A model generated the notes under the pieces. It was not told where the DNA came from. It saw only the letters and a list, made by a program, of their open reading frames with translations, and ran no database searches. Positions 1-5,877 of a stretch of 9,118 nucleotides of DNA are shown piece after piece (within the stretch, counting starts at the first letter, position 1; the number at the start of each line of letters is the position of its first letter). The position numbers and the translations under genes are program-made. Source of the DNA: an uncultured Flavobacteriaceae bacterium (GTDB taxonomy: Bacteria; Bacteroidota; Bacteroidia; Flavobacteriales; Flavobacteriaceae); assembly GCA_947311745.1 (NCBI GenBank), contig CAMZLT010000111.1, forward strand, positions 1 through 9,118, in the 5' to 3' direction.

Positions 1-197
1 AAAGTTTCTTTTATTGCAGTTACTGTATATATATTATCTTTAAGATCAATAACAGTAAGGCAAACACCATTGTGTGCAACACTTTGGTCTATTTTTAGCT
101 CTCTATAAAAATTTGATTTTATGCTAATGTGTAAATTTTCTTGTTCTTTTTTTAACGAAACAACCTCTCCTAATTCTTCTATGATTCCTGTAAACAT
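1..197 (-). CDS. ribE: Riboflavin synthase, alpha chain (partial, N-terminal 65 residues)
   Basis: The reverse strand from an ATG at 197 reads without a stop to the window edge, so 65 codons are visible and the C-terminal two thirds lie to the left of the window. The protein opens with MFTGIIEELGEV and contains VAHNGVCLTV at about residues 41-50. Both are hallmarks of the first lumazine-binding barrel of riboflavin synthase. The enzyme dismutates two molecules of 6,7-dimethyl-8-ribityllumazine to riboflavin plus a pyrimidinedione, the last step of riboflavin synthesis, in the cytosol. The full protein is normally about 195-220 residues and has two such barrels; only the first is seen here. 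The gene is divergent from pdxA, with 60 bp between the two start codons. The start is fixed by the family's invariant N-terminus. The family call is secure; completeness cannot be judged. Confidence 0.93.
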   Translation of the reverse strand, partial: MFTGIIEELGEVVSLKKEQENLHISIKSNFYRELKIDQSVAHNGVCLTVIDLKDNIYTVTAIKET

Positions 198-215
198 TTT
201 GTTAATTTAATTGAT

Positions 216-223
216 TACTTTTG
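216..223 (+). promoter_or_regulatory. Candidate -7 element for pdxA
   Basis: The bases read TACTTTTG, an exact fit to TAnnTTTG, 34 nt before the pdxA start codon. A TTTG at 198-201 could serve as the -33 element, but its spacing of 14 bp is shorter than the usual 17-23 bp. This element lies 5 bp from the opposing ribE candidate, so the two promoters would be almost back to back. Confidence 0.38.
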
Positions 224-228
224 CAGTT

Positions 229-236
229 CAAAAATA
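229..236 (-). promoter_or_regulatory. Candidate -7 element for ribE
   Basis: On the minus strand these bases read TATTTTTG, an exact match to the flavobacterial -7 consensus TAnnTTTG. They lie 31 nt before the ribE start codon. I see no TTTG-like -33 element at the usual 17-23 bp spacing, so the call rests on the -7 match and its position. In DNA this AT-rich, a chance match is possible. Confidence 0.35.
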
Positions 237-257
237 AAACAATTTGAAAAGGTATTT

Positions 258-1325
258 ATGAAAAAAGATAAAAAAATTAAAGTAGGAATTTCTTTAGGGG
301 ATTTAAACGGAATAGGGATAGAGGTGATTTTAAAAACCTTTAAAGATTCTCGCATGCTAGATTTTTGTACACCAATTTTGTTTGGCTCTACTAAAGTGAT
401 AACTTTTCACAAAAATAAACTAGGTTTAGACATTCCTATTCACGGAATTTCAAATATGAATCAAGTTATTGAACATAAAATTAATTTATTTAATATTTGG
501 CGTGAGGAAGTTAAGCTTAATTTAGGGGTAGTAGATAAAGAAGTTGGTAAGTATGCTTTTTTATCGTTAAAACACGCTGTACAGTCTTTAAAAAAAGGAG
601 AAATTGATGTGCTTGTAACTGCACCGATAAATAAAAATGGTATTCAATCAGAGGAGTTTAACTTTAAAGGACATACCGAATATTTAGAAAGTGAGCTGGA
701 AGGAGAATCTTTAATGATACTAATGTCGAATAATTTGCGTGTAGGATTGATAACTGGTCATATACCATTAAAAGATGTTTCCAGTGCGATTACTGAAAAA
801 TTAATTCAAAAAAAGGTTGAAAATTTACATACTACCTTAGTAACCGATTTTAATATATCAAAGCCAAAAATTGCAATCTTAGGTTTAAATCCACATGTAG
901 GTGATAATGGAGTTATAGGTAGTGAAGATGACGTCATTGTTGTGCCAACTATACAAAAAATTCAAAAAACAGGAAAATTAGTGTTTGGACCGTATGCGGC
1001 AGATAGTTTTTTTGGTTCGGATACGTATAAAAAATTTGATGGTATTTTGGCAATGTATCACGATCAAGGTTTAGCACCATTTAAAACGCTTAGTTTTGGT
1101 AACGGTGTTAATTTTACAGCAGGATTAAATAAAATCCGTACATCACCAGATCATGGAACTGCTTATGAAATTGCAGGACAGGGAATTGCAAATGCCGATT
1201 CTTTTAAGGAAGCAGTGTTTAAAGCTATTGAAATTTTTAATAATAGAAAGGAATATGTAGATTTAACAAGTAATACCTTAAAAATTAGTAAACCAGAAAG
1301 AAAAAAATATAATAAAAAGAGTTAA
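258..1325 (+). CDS. pdxA: 4-hydroxythreonine-4-phosphate dehydrogenase (PdxA)
   Basis: This enzyme oxidises 4-phosphohydroxy-L-threonine with NAD(P)+ in the DXP-dependent pathway to pyridoxal 5'-phosphate; the product decarboxylates to the amino-ketone used by PdxJ. It is a cytosolic, metal-dependent homodimer. The 355 residues compare with about 330 in E. coli, the excess lying mostly in the Lys-rich C-terminal tail. Family motifs appear in order: GISLGDLNGIG near residue 10, TAPINK at 121-126, GHTEYL with His139, TGHIPL with His168, NPHVGD with His213, AMYHDQGLAPFK with His268, and TSPDHGTAYEIAG at 296-307. His168, His213 and His268 match in motif and spacing the three metal ligands of E. 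coli PdxA (His166, His211, His266). An AAAAGG stretch ends five bases before the ATG and may aid initiation. The gene is divergent from ribE, another cofactor gene; DUF177 follows 51 bp downstream with its own promoter candidate. Confidence 0.96.
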   Translation: MKKDKKIKVGISLGDLNGIGIEVILKTFKDSRMLDFCTPILFGSTKVITFHKNKLGLDIPIHGISNMNQVIEHKINLFNIWREEVKLNLGVVDKEVGKYAFLSLKHAVQSLKKGEIDVLVTAPINKNGIQSEEFNFKGHTEYLESELEGESLMILMSNNLRVGLITGHIPLKDVSSAITEKLIQKKVENLHTTLVTDFNISKPKIAILGLNPHVGDNGVIGSEDDVIVVPTIQKIQKTGKLVFGPYAADSFFGSDTYKKFDGILAMYHDQGLAPFKTLSFGNGVNFTAGLNKIRTSPDHGTAYEIAGQGIANADSFKEAVFKAIEIFNNRKEYVDLTSNTLKISKPERKKYNKKS

Positions 1326-1342
1326 ATATATAGATATTTTTT

Positions 1343-1350
1343 TATCTTTG
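1343..1350 (+). promoter_or_regulatory. Promoter -7 element for the DUF177-rpmF transcript
   Basis: TATCTTTG is an exact match to TAnnTTTG and is followed by GCAC-type sequence like that seen downstream of strong flavobacterial -7 boxes. It starts 17 bp past the pdxA stop codon and 34 bp before the DUF177 start, so the expected transcription start falls around 1356-1360. The -33 region, which would overlap the end of pdxA, lacks a clean TTTG. A GAGG at 1366-1369 lies seven bases before the ATG and is one of the few Shine-Dalgarno-like sites in this window. Confidence 0.55.
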
Positions 1351-1376
1351 CACGCTCAAAACAATGAGGTATCGCT

Positions 1377-1889
1377 ATGCACAAGGAGTTTAACATACTT
1401 TTTAAAGGTCTAAAACAAGGAGAGCATACGTATAACTACCAAATTGATAAGAAGTTCTTTGAATCTTTTACTTTAGTGGATTTTTTAGATGCAGATATAC
1501 ATGCAAAATTAGATTTACAAAAAAAAACAACTTTATTAGACTTGAATTTCAGTATTGAAGGAAAAGTATTAGTAAATTGTGATGTTTCTGGAGAGGAATA
1601 TTGGGAGGAAATTGCAGGTAATTTAGAAATTATCGTAAAATTTGGTAATGAATATAATGATGATGACGAAGTTGTATTAGTTTTACCGCATAGTGCTTAT
1701 GACTTAAATGTAGCACAGTATTTTTATGAATTGATTATCTTTTCAACACCAACTAAACGAATTCATCCAGGTATTAAAGAAGGAACATTACATACCGATG
1801 TTTTAAAAAAGTTAAGGAATTTAGAAAAAAACAGTATTAAAAAACAAGAAATTGATCCCAGGTGGGAAAAATTAAAAGGATTATTATAA
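1377..1889 (+). CDS. DUF177 / YceD-family protein upstream of rpmF
   Basis: This 170-residue cytosolic protein belongs to the YceD/DUF177 family, which commonly sits directly before the L32 gene and is tied by work in other organisms to 23S rRNA accumulation or large-subunit assembly. The exact biochemical role is not established. Recognisable parts are the N-terminal FKGLKQGEHTYNYQID (residues 9-24), a central VLVNCDVSGEEY (64-75), YDLNVAQYFYELI (108-120), and a C-terminal DPRWEKLKGLL (160-170). Many bacterial homologues carry a Cys-x-x-Cys pair in the central strand; here only one cysteine, Cys68, remains, so metal binding through that pair is not expected. An acidic run, NDDDE at 94-98, stands out. 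rpmF follows after 19 bp, so the two are almost certainly co-transcribed. The ATG is supported by the GAGG upstream and by the family's typical N-terminus. Confidence 0.88.
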   Translation: MHKEFNILFKGLKQGEHTYNYQIDKKFFESFTLVDFLDADIHAKLDLQKKTTLLDLNFSIEGKVLVNCDVSGEEYWEEIAGNLEIIVKFGNEYNDDDEVVLVLPHSAYDLNVAQYFYELIIFSTPTKRIHPGIKEGTLHTDVLKKLRNLEKNSIKKQEIDPRWEKLKGLL

Positions 1890-1908
1890 TTAGTAAAAAT
1901 ATTTAGAA

Positions 1909-2106
1909 ATGGCACATCCAAAGAGAAAAATATCCAAACAAAGAAGAAATAAAAGAAGAACGCATTATAAAGCGACAGCTTCTCAAATTGCAGTAGATCC
2001 AACAACTGGTGAGGCACATTTATCACATCGTGCACACTGGTTTGAAGGAAAATTATATTACAGAGGACAGGTAGTAATTGATGCACCTGAAGAAGAAGTA
2101 GCATAA
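1909..2106 (+). CDS. rpmF: Large-subunit ribosomal protein L32
   Basis: L32 is a small basic protein of the 50S subunit. The 65-residue product starts MAHPKRKISKQRRNKRRTHY, the conserved rRNA-binding basic N-terminus of the family, followed by DPTTGEAHLSHRAHW in the middle and YYRGQVVID near the end. It has no cysteine at all, so it is the non-zinc form rather than the four-cysteine zinc-ribbon form found in many Gram-positives. The Glu-rich tail (EEEVA) is usual for Bacteroidota L32. It lies 19 bp after the DUF177 gene in one transcript and is followed at once by a strong hairpin terminator, which separates it from fabH although rpmF and fabH are neighbours in many bacteria. Confidence 0.97.
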   Translation: MAHPKRKISKQRRNKRRTHYKATASQIAVDPTTGEAHLSHRAHWFEGKLYYRGQVVIDAPEEEVA

Positions 2107-2133
2107 TTTTTTTAGTTAAAGTTTTAAAAATAC

Positions 2134-2159
2134 AAAAACCATCATTTTGATGGTTTTTT
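2134..2159 (+). terminator. Intrinsic terminator after rpmF
   Basis: An 11-bp perfect stem (AAAAACCATCA at 2134-2144 with TGATGGTTTTT at 2148-2158) closes a 3-nt loop and runs straight into a T-rich stretch that continues past 2165. It lies 27 bp past the rpmF stop. The A-rich left arm pairs with the T tract, so the element could also work leftwards, but no leftward gene ends here. Confidence 0.88.
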
Positions 2160-2273
2160 GTGTTTTTTTTGATGAAATTAAAGTAATTTGTAAAAAAAAA
2201 TGATAAAAATTAGCCTTTTTATCGTTTTTTTTTCATTTCTTTGATACCTATTTTAGTGAAAAATACAACTATT
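2160..2273 (+). promoter_or_regulatory. AT-rich spacer expected to carry the fabH-accB-accC promoter
   Basis: Because a strong terminator closes the rpmF transcript, fabH should need its own promoter here. No perfect TAnnTTTG box is present. The best candidates are TTTCTTTG at 2236-2243 (one mismatch, 30 nt before the fabH ATG, no clear -33), and TTTG at 2187-2190 followed after 20 bp by TAGCCTTT at 2211-2218 (good spacing, two mismatches). Neither is convincing alone. I see no riboswitch-like fold and no FapR-type inverted repeat. Confidence 0.25.
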
Positions 2274-3263
2274 ATGCAAAAAATTACGGCAGCTATTACT
2301 GCAGTTGGAAAGTACTTACCTGATTATGTTTTGACTAACAAGGAGTTGGAAACGATGGTCGATACAAATGATGAATGGATTGTCTCTAGAACAGGAATAA
2401 AAGAGCGTAGAATTCTAAAAGGAGATAATAAAGGAACTTCTTTTATGGCAATTCGTGCCGCAAAAAATCTCTTGGAAAAGAAAAATATCGATCCAAAAGA
2501 AATTGAATTAGTAATTGTAGCAACTGCTACACCAGATATGCAAGCCGCTTCCACTTCAGCTTTTGTCGCAACCGAAATCGGTGCAACAGAAGCTTTTTCA
2601 TTTGATTTAATAGCTGCTTGTTCTAGCTTTTTATTTGGAATGTCAACAGCAGCTAAGTATATTGAATCTGGAAGATATAAAAAAGTACTTTTAATAGGTG
2701 CTGATAAAAACTCCTCTATGATTGATTATACAGATAGAGCAACTTGTATCATTTTTGGAGATGGTGCAGGTGCTGTTTTATTTGAACCGAATACTGAAGG
2801 TTTAGGATTGCAGGATGAGATTTTACGTAGCGATGGAGTTGGTAGAGAATTTTTGCACGTAAAAGCTGGTGGTTCAATGCTTCCTGCATCCGAAGAAACC
2901 GTTAAAAATAAGCTGCATTATGTGCATCAAGACGGAAAAACAGTATTTAAATATGCGGTTTCTAATATGGCAGATGTGAGTGCTAAAATATTGAAGAGAA
3001 ATAAACTATCTCTTACTGATGTAGACTGGTTGGCAGCACACCAGGCTAACAAACGTATCATTGATGCAACCGCACGAAGAATGAAATTAGATGAAAAGCA
3101 AGTAATGATAAATATTGACAAGTACGGTAACACGACTTCAGCTACCTTACCTTTATTGTTAAACGATTATGAAAATGAATTAAAAAAAGGAGATACAATT
3201 ATTTTTGCTGCCTTTGGAGGTGGTTTTACTTGGGGTTCAATTTATTATAAATGGGCGTATTAA
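2274..3263 (+). CDS. fabH: Beta-ketoacyl-ACP synthase III (FabH)
   Basis: FabH condenses an acyl-CoA primer with malonyl-ACP to start fatty-acid synthesis in the cytosol. In Bacteroidota it often uses branched primers, which the sequence cannot confirm. From the ATG at 2274 the protein has 329 residues (E. coli 317). The catalytic triad is complete: Cys116 in LIAACSSFLFG, His256 in AAHQANKRI and Asn286 in KYGNTTSATLP. The 30-residue His-Asn spacing equals that of E. coli. Other family motifs are TNDEWIVSRTGIKERR near the N-terminus, IFGDGAGAVLF (160-170) and the C-terminal AAFGGGFTWGS. The reading frame stays open upstream to a TTG at 2241, but those 11 extra codons precede the typical start QKITAAITAVGKYLP, so the ATG is preferred. 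accB follows after 45 bp and accC after that, joining primer condensation to malonyl-CoA supply. Confidence 0.96.
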   Translation: MQKITAAITAVGKYLPDYVLTNKELETMVDTNDEWIVSRTGIKERRILKGDNKGTSFMAIRAAKNLLEKKNIDPKEIELVIVATATPDMQAASTSAFVATEIGATEAFSFDLIAACSSFLFGMSTAAKYIESGRYKKVLLIGADKNSSMIDYTDRATCIIFGDGAGAVLFEPNTEGLGLQDEILRSDGVGREFLHVKAGGSMLPASEETVKNKLHYVHQDGKTVFKYAVSNMADVSAKILKRNKLSLTDVDWLAAHQANKRIIDATARRMKLDEKQVMINIDKYGNTTSATLPLLLNDYENELKKGDTIIFAAFGGGFTWGSIYYKWAY

Positions 3264-3308
3264 AGGAAATAAAAATAAACTAACCAAATATAAATAAAAT
3301 ATAAAATT

Positions 3309-3791
3309 ATGAATATTAAAGACATCCAAAATTTAATTAAATTTGTAGCTAAATCAGGTGCAAGTGAAGTTAAGTTAGAAACAGAAGATATCAAGATTAC
3401 GATTAAAACAGGTAGTGGAAAAAGTGAAACAACCATTGTACATCAGGCATCGATGGCTCAAATGCCAGCACAGATGGTACAACAACAACCAGTAGCGGTA
3501 CCAGAAGTTGTAAATACTACAGCAGAAACAACTGCTAGTGAAGATTCAAAATATATAACTATTAAATCGCCAATTATTGGTACATTTTACCGAAAACCTT
3601 CTCCAGATAAACCAGTTTTTACAGAGGTAGGTGATTCAGTTCAAGTAGGTGATACTGTTTGTATTATTGAGGCAATGAAATTATTTAACGAAATAGAATC
3701 GGAAATATCAGGTAAAATTGTAAAAGTTTTAGTGGATGATTCTTCACCAGTTGAATTCGATCAACCTTTATTTTTAGTTGATCCGTCTTAG
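3309..3791 (+). CDS. accB: Acetyl-CoA carboxylase biotin carboxyl carrier protein (AccB)
   Basis: This 160-residue protein (E. coli 156) carries the biotin that shuttles CO2 from biotin carboxylase to the carboxyltransferase in acetyl-CoA carboxylase. The biotin-attachment lysine is Lys124 in the EAMKLFNEIE motif. The preceding SPIIGTFYRKPSPD (87-100) contains the thumb typical of true AccB proteins. The N-terminal segment (1-35), MNIKDIQNLIKFVAKSG onward, is the region that associates with AccC. A flexible linker rich in Gln, Pro, Ala and Thr spans about 45-80. The protein must be biotinylated by BirA, which is not encoded here. It sits between fabH and accC on the same strand; 70 bp containing a hairpin separate it from accC. 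Confidence 0.97.
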   Translation: MNIKDIQNLIKFVAKSGASEVKLETEDIKITIKTGSGKSETTIVHQASMAQMPAQMVQQQPVAVPEVVNTTAETTASEDSKYITIKSPIIGTFYRKPSPDKPVFTEVGDSVQVGDTVCIIEAMKLFNEIESEISGKIVKVLVDDSSPVEFDQPLFLVDPS

Positions 3792-3813
3792 GTAATTAAT
3801 TTTTTTATTAATC

Positions 3814-3844
3814 AAATACCAATGCTTTTATTAGTATGGTATTT
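3814..3844 (+). other. Hairpin in the accB-accC gap
   Basis: AAATACCA (3814-3821) pairs with TGGTATTT (3837-3844). With A3822 bulged, TGCT (3823-3826) can also pair with AGTA (3833-3836) through one G-T wobble, leaving a 6-nt loop. No run of T follows directly, so it is not a standard terminator. It ends 17 nt before the accC start codon. Candidate roles are partial termination, mRNA processing or 3'-end protection that sets the AccB:AccC ratio; this is inference only. Confidence 0.4.
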
Positions 3845-3861
3845 GTAATATTTGAAAGCAT

Positions 3862-5205
3862 ATGTTTAAAAAAGTATTAATTGCAAATAGAGGTGAAATT
3901 GCACTTCGTGTAATTCGAACGTGTAGAGAAATGGGAATAAAATCTGTAGCAGTTTATTCTACTGCAGATAAAGAAAGTTTACATGTGAAATTTGCTGATG
4001 AAGCGGTTTGTATTGGACCACCATCCAGTACCGATTCGTATTTAAAAATGTCTAATATTATTGCAGCAGCAGAAGTAACTGATGCCGACGCAATACATCC
4101 AGGTTATGGTTTTTTAGCCGAAAATGCTAAATTTTCAAAAATTTGCGAAGAACATAAAATTAAATTTATCGGAGCAACTGCCGAGATGATTAATTTAATG
4201 GGAGATAAAGCATCGGCAAGAGATACGATGAAAAAGGCAGGAGTACCTATTATTCCTGGTTCGGATGGTATTTTAGAATCTTTTGAAGAGGCTGAAAAAT
4301 TAGCTGAAGAAATGGGATATCCTGTTATGTTAAAAGCAACTGCTGGTGGTGGTGGAAAAGGAATGCGTGCCGTTTGGAAAAAAGAAAATATTCGAGAGGC
4401 TTGGGATTCTGCTCGTCAAGAAGCAAAAGCTGCTTTTGGAAATGATGCTATGTATATTGAAAAATTAATTGAAGAACCAAGACATATTGAAATACAAATT
4501 GTTGGTGATTCAACAGGTAGAGCTTGTCATTTATCCGAAAGAGATTGTTCTATACAACGTAGACATCAAAAGTTAACTGAAGAGACCCCTTCGCCATTTA
4601 TGACCAAGGCGTTGCGTAAAAAAATGGGAGAGGCAGCAGTATTGGCCGCAGAATCGATTAATTATGAAGGTGCAGGAACCGTAGAATTTTTGGTAGATAA
4701 GCATCGTAATTTTTATTTTATGGAAATGAATACTCGTATTCAAGTAGAACATCCTATAACCGAGCAAGTTATAGATTTTGATCTTATTAGAGAACAGATT
4801 TTAGTTGCTGCTGGAGTTCCAATTTCAGGAAAAAATTACACACCAAAATTACATTCTATTGAATGTCGTATCAATGCAGAAGATCCATTTAATGATTTTA
4901 GACCTTCTCCAGGTAAAATTACTACTTTTCATGCTCCAGGTGGCCATGGTGTTCGTATCGATACACATGTTTATGACGGTTATGTTATTCCTCCTTATTA
5001 TGATTCGATGATTGCAAAATTGATAACTACTGCACAAACTCGCGAGGAAGCTATTAATAAAATGAAGCGTGCATTAGAAGAATTTGTAATTGAAGGTGTG
5101 AAAACAACCATACCATTTCATCAACAATTAATGGAGAATCCAGATTATTTAGCAGGAAATTATACTACTAAATTTATGGAAGACTTTGAAATAAAATCAG
5201 AGTAA
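3862..5205 (+). CDS. accC: Acetyl-CoA carboxylase biotin carboxylase subunit (AccC)
   Basis: AccC carboxylates the biotin of AccB using ATP and bicarbonate, the first half-reaction of acetyl-CoA carboxylase in the cytosol. At 447 residues it matches E. coli AccC (449). Domains run in order: the biotin-carboxylase N-terminal fold (about 1-113; KVLIANRGEIALRVIR and HPGYGFLAEN), the ATP-grasp domain (about 114-315) and the C-terminal domain (about 335-440). Catalytic and ligand residues known from E. coli are present: Lys116, Lys158 (MLKAT), the glycine loop AGGGGKGM (161-168), His208, Glu275, Glu288, Asn290, Arg292, Glu296 in NTRIQVEHP, and Arg336 in ECRINAEDPF. There is no fused carrier or transferase domain, so this is the stand-alone bacterial subunit. 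It is last in the fabH-accB-accC unit and is followed by a terminator. Confidence 0.97.
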   Translation: MFKKVLIANRGEIALRVIRTCREMGIKSVAVYSTADKESLHVKFADEAVCIGPPSSTDSYLKMSNIIAAAEVTDADAIHPGYGFLAENAKFSKICEEHKIKFIGATAEMINLMGDKASARDTMKKAGVPIIPGSDGILESFEEAEKLAEEMGYPVMLKATAGGGGKGMRAVWKKENIREAWDSARQEAKAAFGNDAMYIEKLIEEPRHIEIQIVGDSTGRACHLSERDCSIQRRHQKLTEETPSPFMTKALRKKMGEAAVLAAESINYEGAGTVEFLVDKHRNFYFMEMNTRIQVEHPITEQVIDFDLIREQILVAAGVPISGKNYTPKLHSIECRINAEDPFNDFRPSPGKITTFHAPGGHGVRIDTHVYDGYVIPPYYDSMIAKLITTAQTREEAINKMKRALEEFVIEGVKTTIPFHQQLMENPDYLAGNYTTKFMEDFEIKSE

Positions 5206-5222
5206 TATTAATAAATTATAAT

Positions 5223-5261
5223 TAATCCAATGTGAATTTATTTGCATTGGATTATTTTTTT
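5223..5261 (+). terminator. Intrinsic terminator after accC
   Basis: A 10-bp perfect stem, TAATCCAATG (5223-5232) with CATTGGATTA (5245-5254), encloses a 12-nt loop and is followed by seven T residues (5255-5261). It lies 17 bp after the accC stop and ends seven bases before the next start codon, so the downstream membrane-protein gene is either expressed by read-through or from a promoter I could not identify. Confidence 0.82.
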
Positions 5262-5268
5262 GTTTAAA

Positions 5269-5877
5269 ATGAGATTAGAAAAAATAGTATCTTATATATT
5301 TCATCCTGTTCTTTTCGGAACAATTGCGACTATATTTTTTTTTATTTTTCAGCCTTCTTTTGTGCCTAAATCCTTTCAGTTAAGTGTTATTTTGGTAATT
5401 TTTTTTAGCACGTATGTGATACCTGTTTTATTTTTATTTTTATTAAAATCTGTTAAAAGTATCGATAGCTACCATTTGGTTGAAGTGGAAGAAAGAAAAT
5501 TTCCTGTCTTTTTTTTTATTGCATTAAATTCGTTATTAGTTTACCGTTTATTTTTTTACGATAATTTGCGTTTATTAGCCGTGTTTTTTATGGCTAGTGC
5601 AATTTCTTTAGTAATCGTGTTTCTTTTTTTACTAAAAAAAATAAAGCTAAGCTTGCATACTTTGGGCTTGGGTTTATTTACTTCCTTTTTAATCGTATTG
5701 AGCTACCATTTTAAAACACGCTTATTAGTCCCTATTTCTATTGCAATTTTATTATCTAGTATTGTTGCGACTGCACGATTAAAACTTAAGGCACACACAA
5801 ATTTTGAGGCTTATTTTGGATTTATTTTAGGCATATTAATGCAAATTGTGGTTTTTTTAGTTATCTATAAAATGTAA
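5269..5877 (+). CDS. Multi-pass membrane protein with degenerate PAP2-like signature
   Basis: The product has 202 residues from the ATG at 5269. The frame extends upstream to a TTG at 5242, but that codon lies inside the terminator stem-loop, so the ATG is preferred. It is very hydrophobic, with about six membrane segments (roughly 12-30, 38-60, 78-95, 101-123, 130-147, 151-168) and a last one at 182-200. The N-terminus KIVSYIFHPVLFG and the C-terminal block ATARLKLKAHTNFEAYFGF resemble uncharacterised Bacteroidota proteins related to PAP2 phosphatases. Arg170-x5-His176-x3-Glu180 mimics PAP2 motif 3 (SR-x5-H-x3-D), and Ser128-Leu-His130 sits where the motif 2 PSGH histidine would be. Motif 1 (K-x6-RP) is at best reduced to EERKFP (74-79). 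A lipid-phosphate role is therefore possible but unproven; I assign no function. Confidence 0.7.
   Translation: MRLEKIVSYIFHPVLFGTIATIFFFIFQPSFVPKSFQLSVILVIFFSTYVIPVLFLFLLKSVKSIDSYHLVEVEERKFPVFFFIALNSLLVYRLFFYDNLRLLAVFFMASAISLVIVFLFLLKKIKLSLHTLGLGLFTSFLIVLSYHFKTRLLVPISIAILLSSIVATARLKLKAHTNFEAYFGFILGILMQIVVFLVIYKM

Noticed and set aside
1364..1393. Nine-codon ORF (ATG to TAA) overlapping the DUF177 start in another frame, after the -7 promoter box.
   Set aside because: It could be a leader peptide, but it has no attenuator hairpin, no regulatory codon run and no distinct ribosome site. The GAGG nearby fits the DUF177 start better.
1763..2104. Reverse-strand open frame of 113 codons across the end of DUF177 and rpmF.
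   Set aside because: It lies opposite two well-supported conserved genes, and its Phe/Leu-rich composition is what the complement of Lys/Glu-rich AT-rich coding DNA produces.
2241..2273. Eleven-codon upstream extension of fabH from a TTG start.
   Set aside because: The extension is not typical of FabH proteins, and the ATG at 2274 gives the usual N-terminus and length.
3795..3812. ATTAAT-T6-ATTAAT palindrome just after accB as a terminator.
   Set aside because: The stem is only six A-T pairs with no G-C and no T tract after it; too weak to call.
4573..5037. Open frames in other frames and on the reverse strand inside accC (4573-4767, 4805-5011, 4849-5037).
   Set aside because: All are fully contained in accC, which is intact and conserved throughout; none has a plausible start region or recognisable product.
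5242..5268. Nine-codon upstream extension of the PAP2-like gene from a TTG start.
   Set aside because: The TTG lies in the loop of the accC terminator, with the right arm and T tract inside the extension; the ATG at 5269 follows directly after it.
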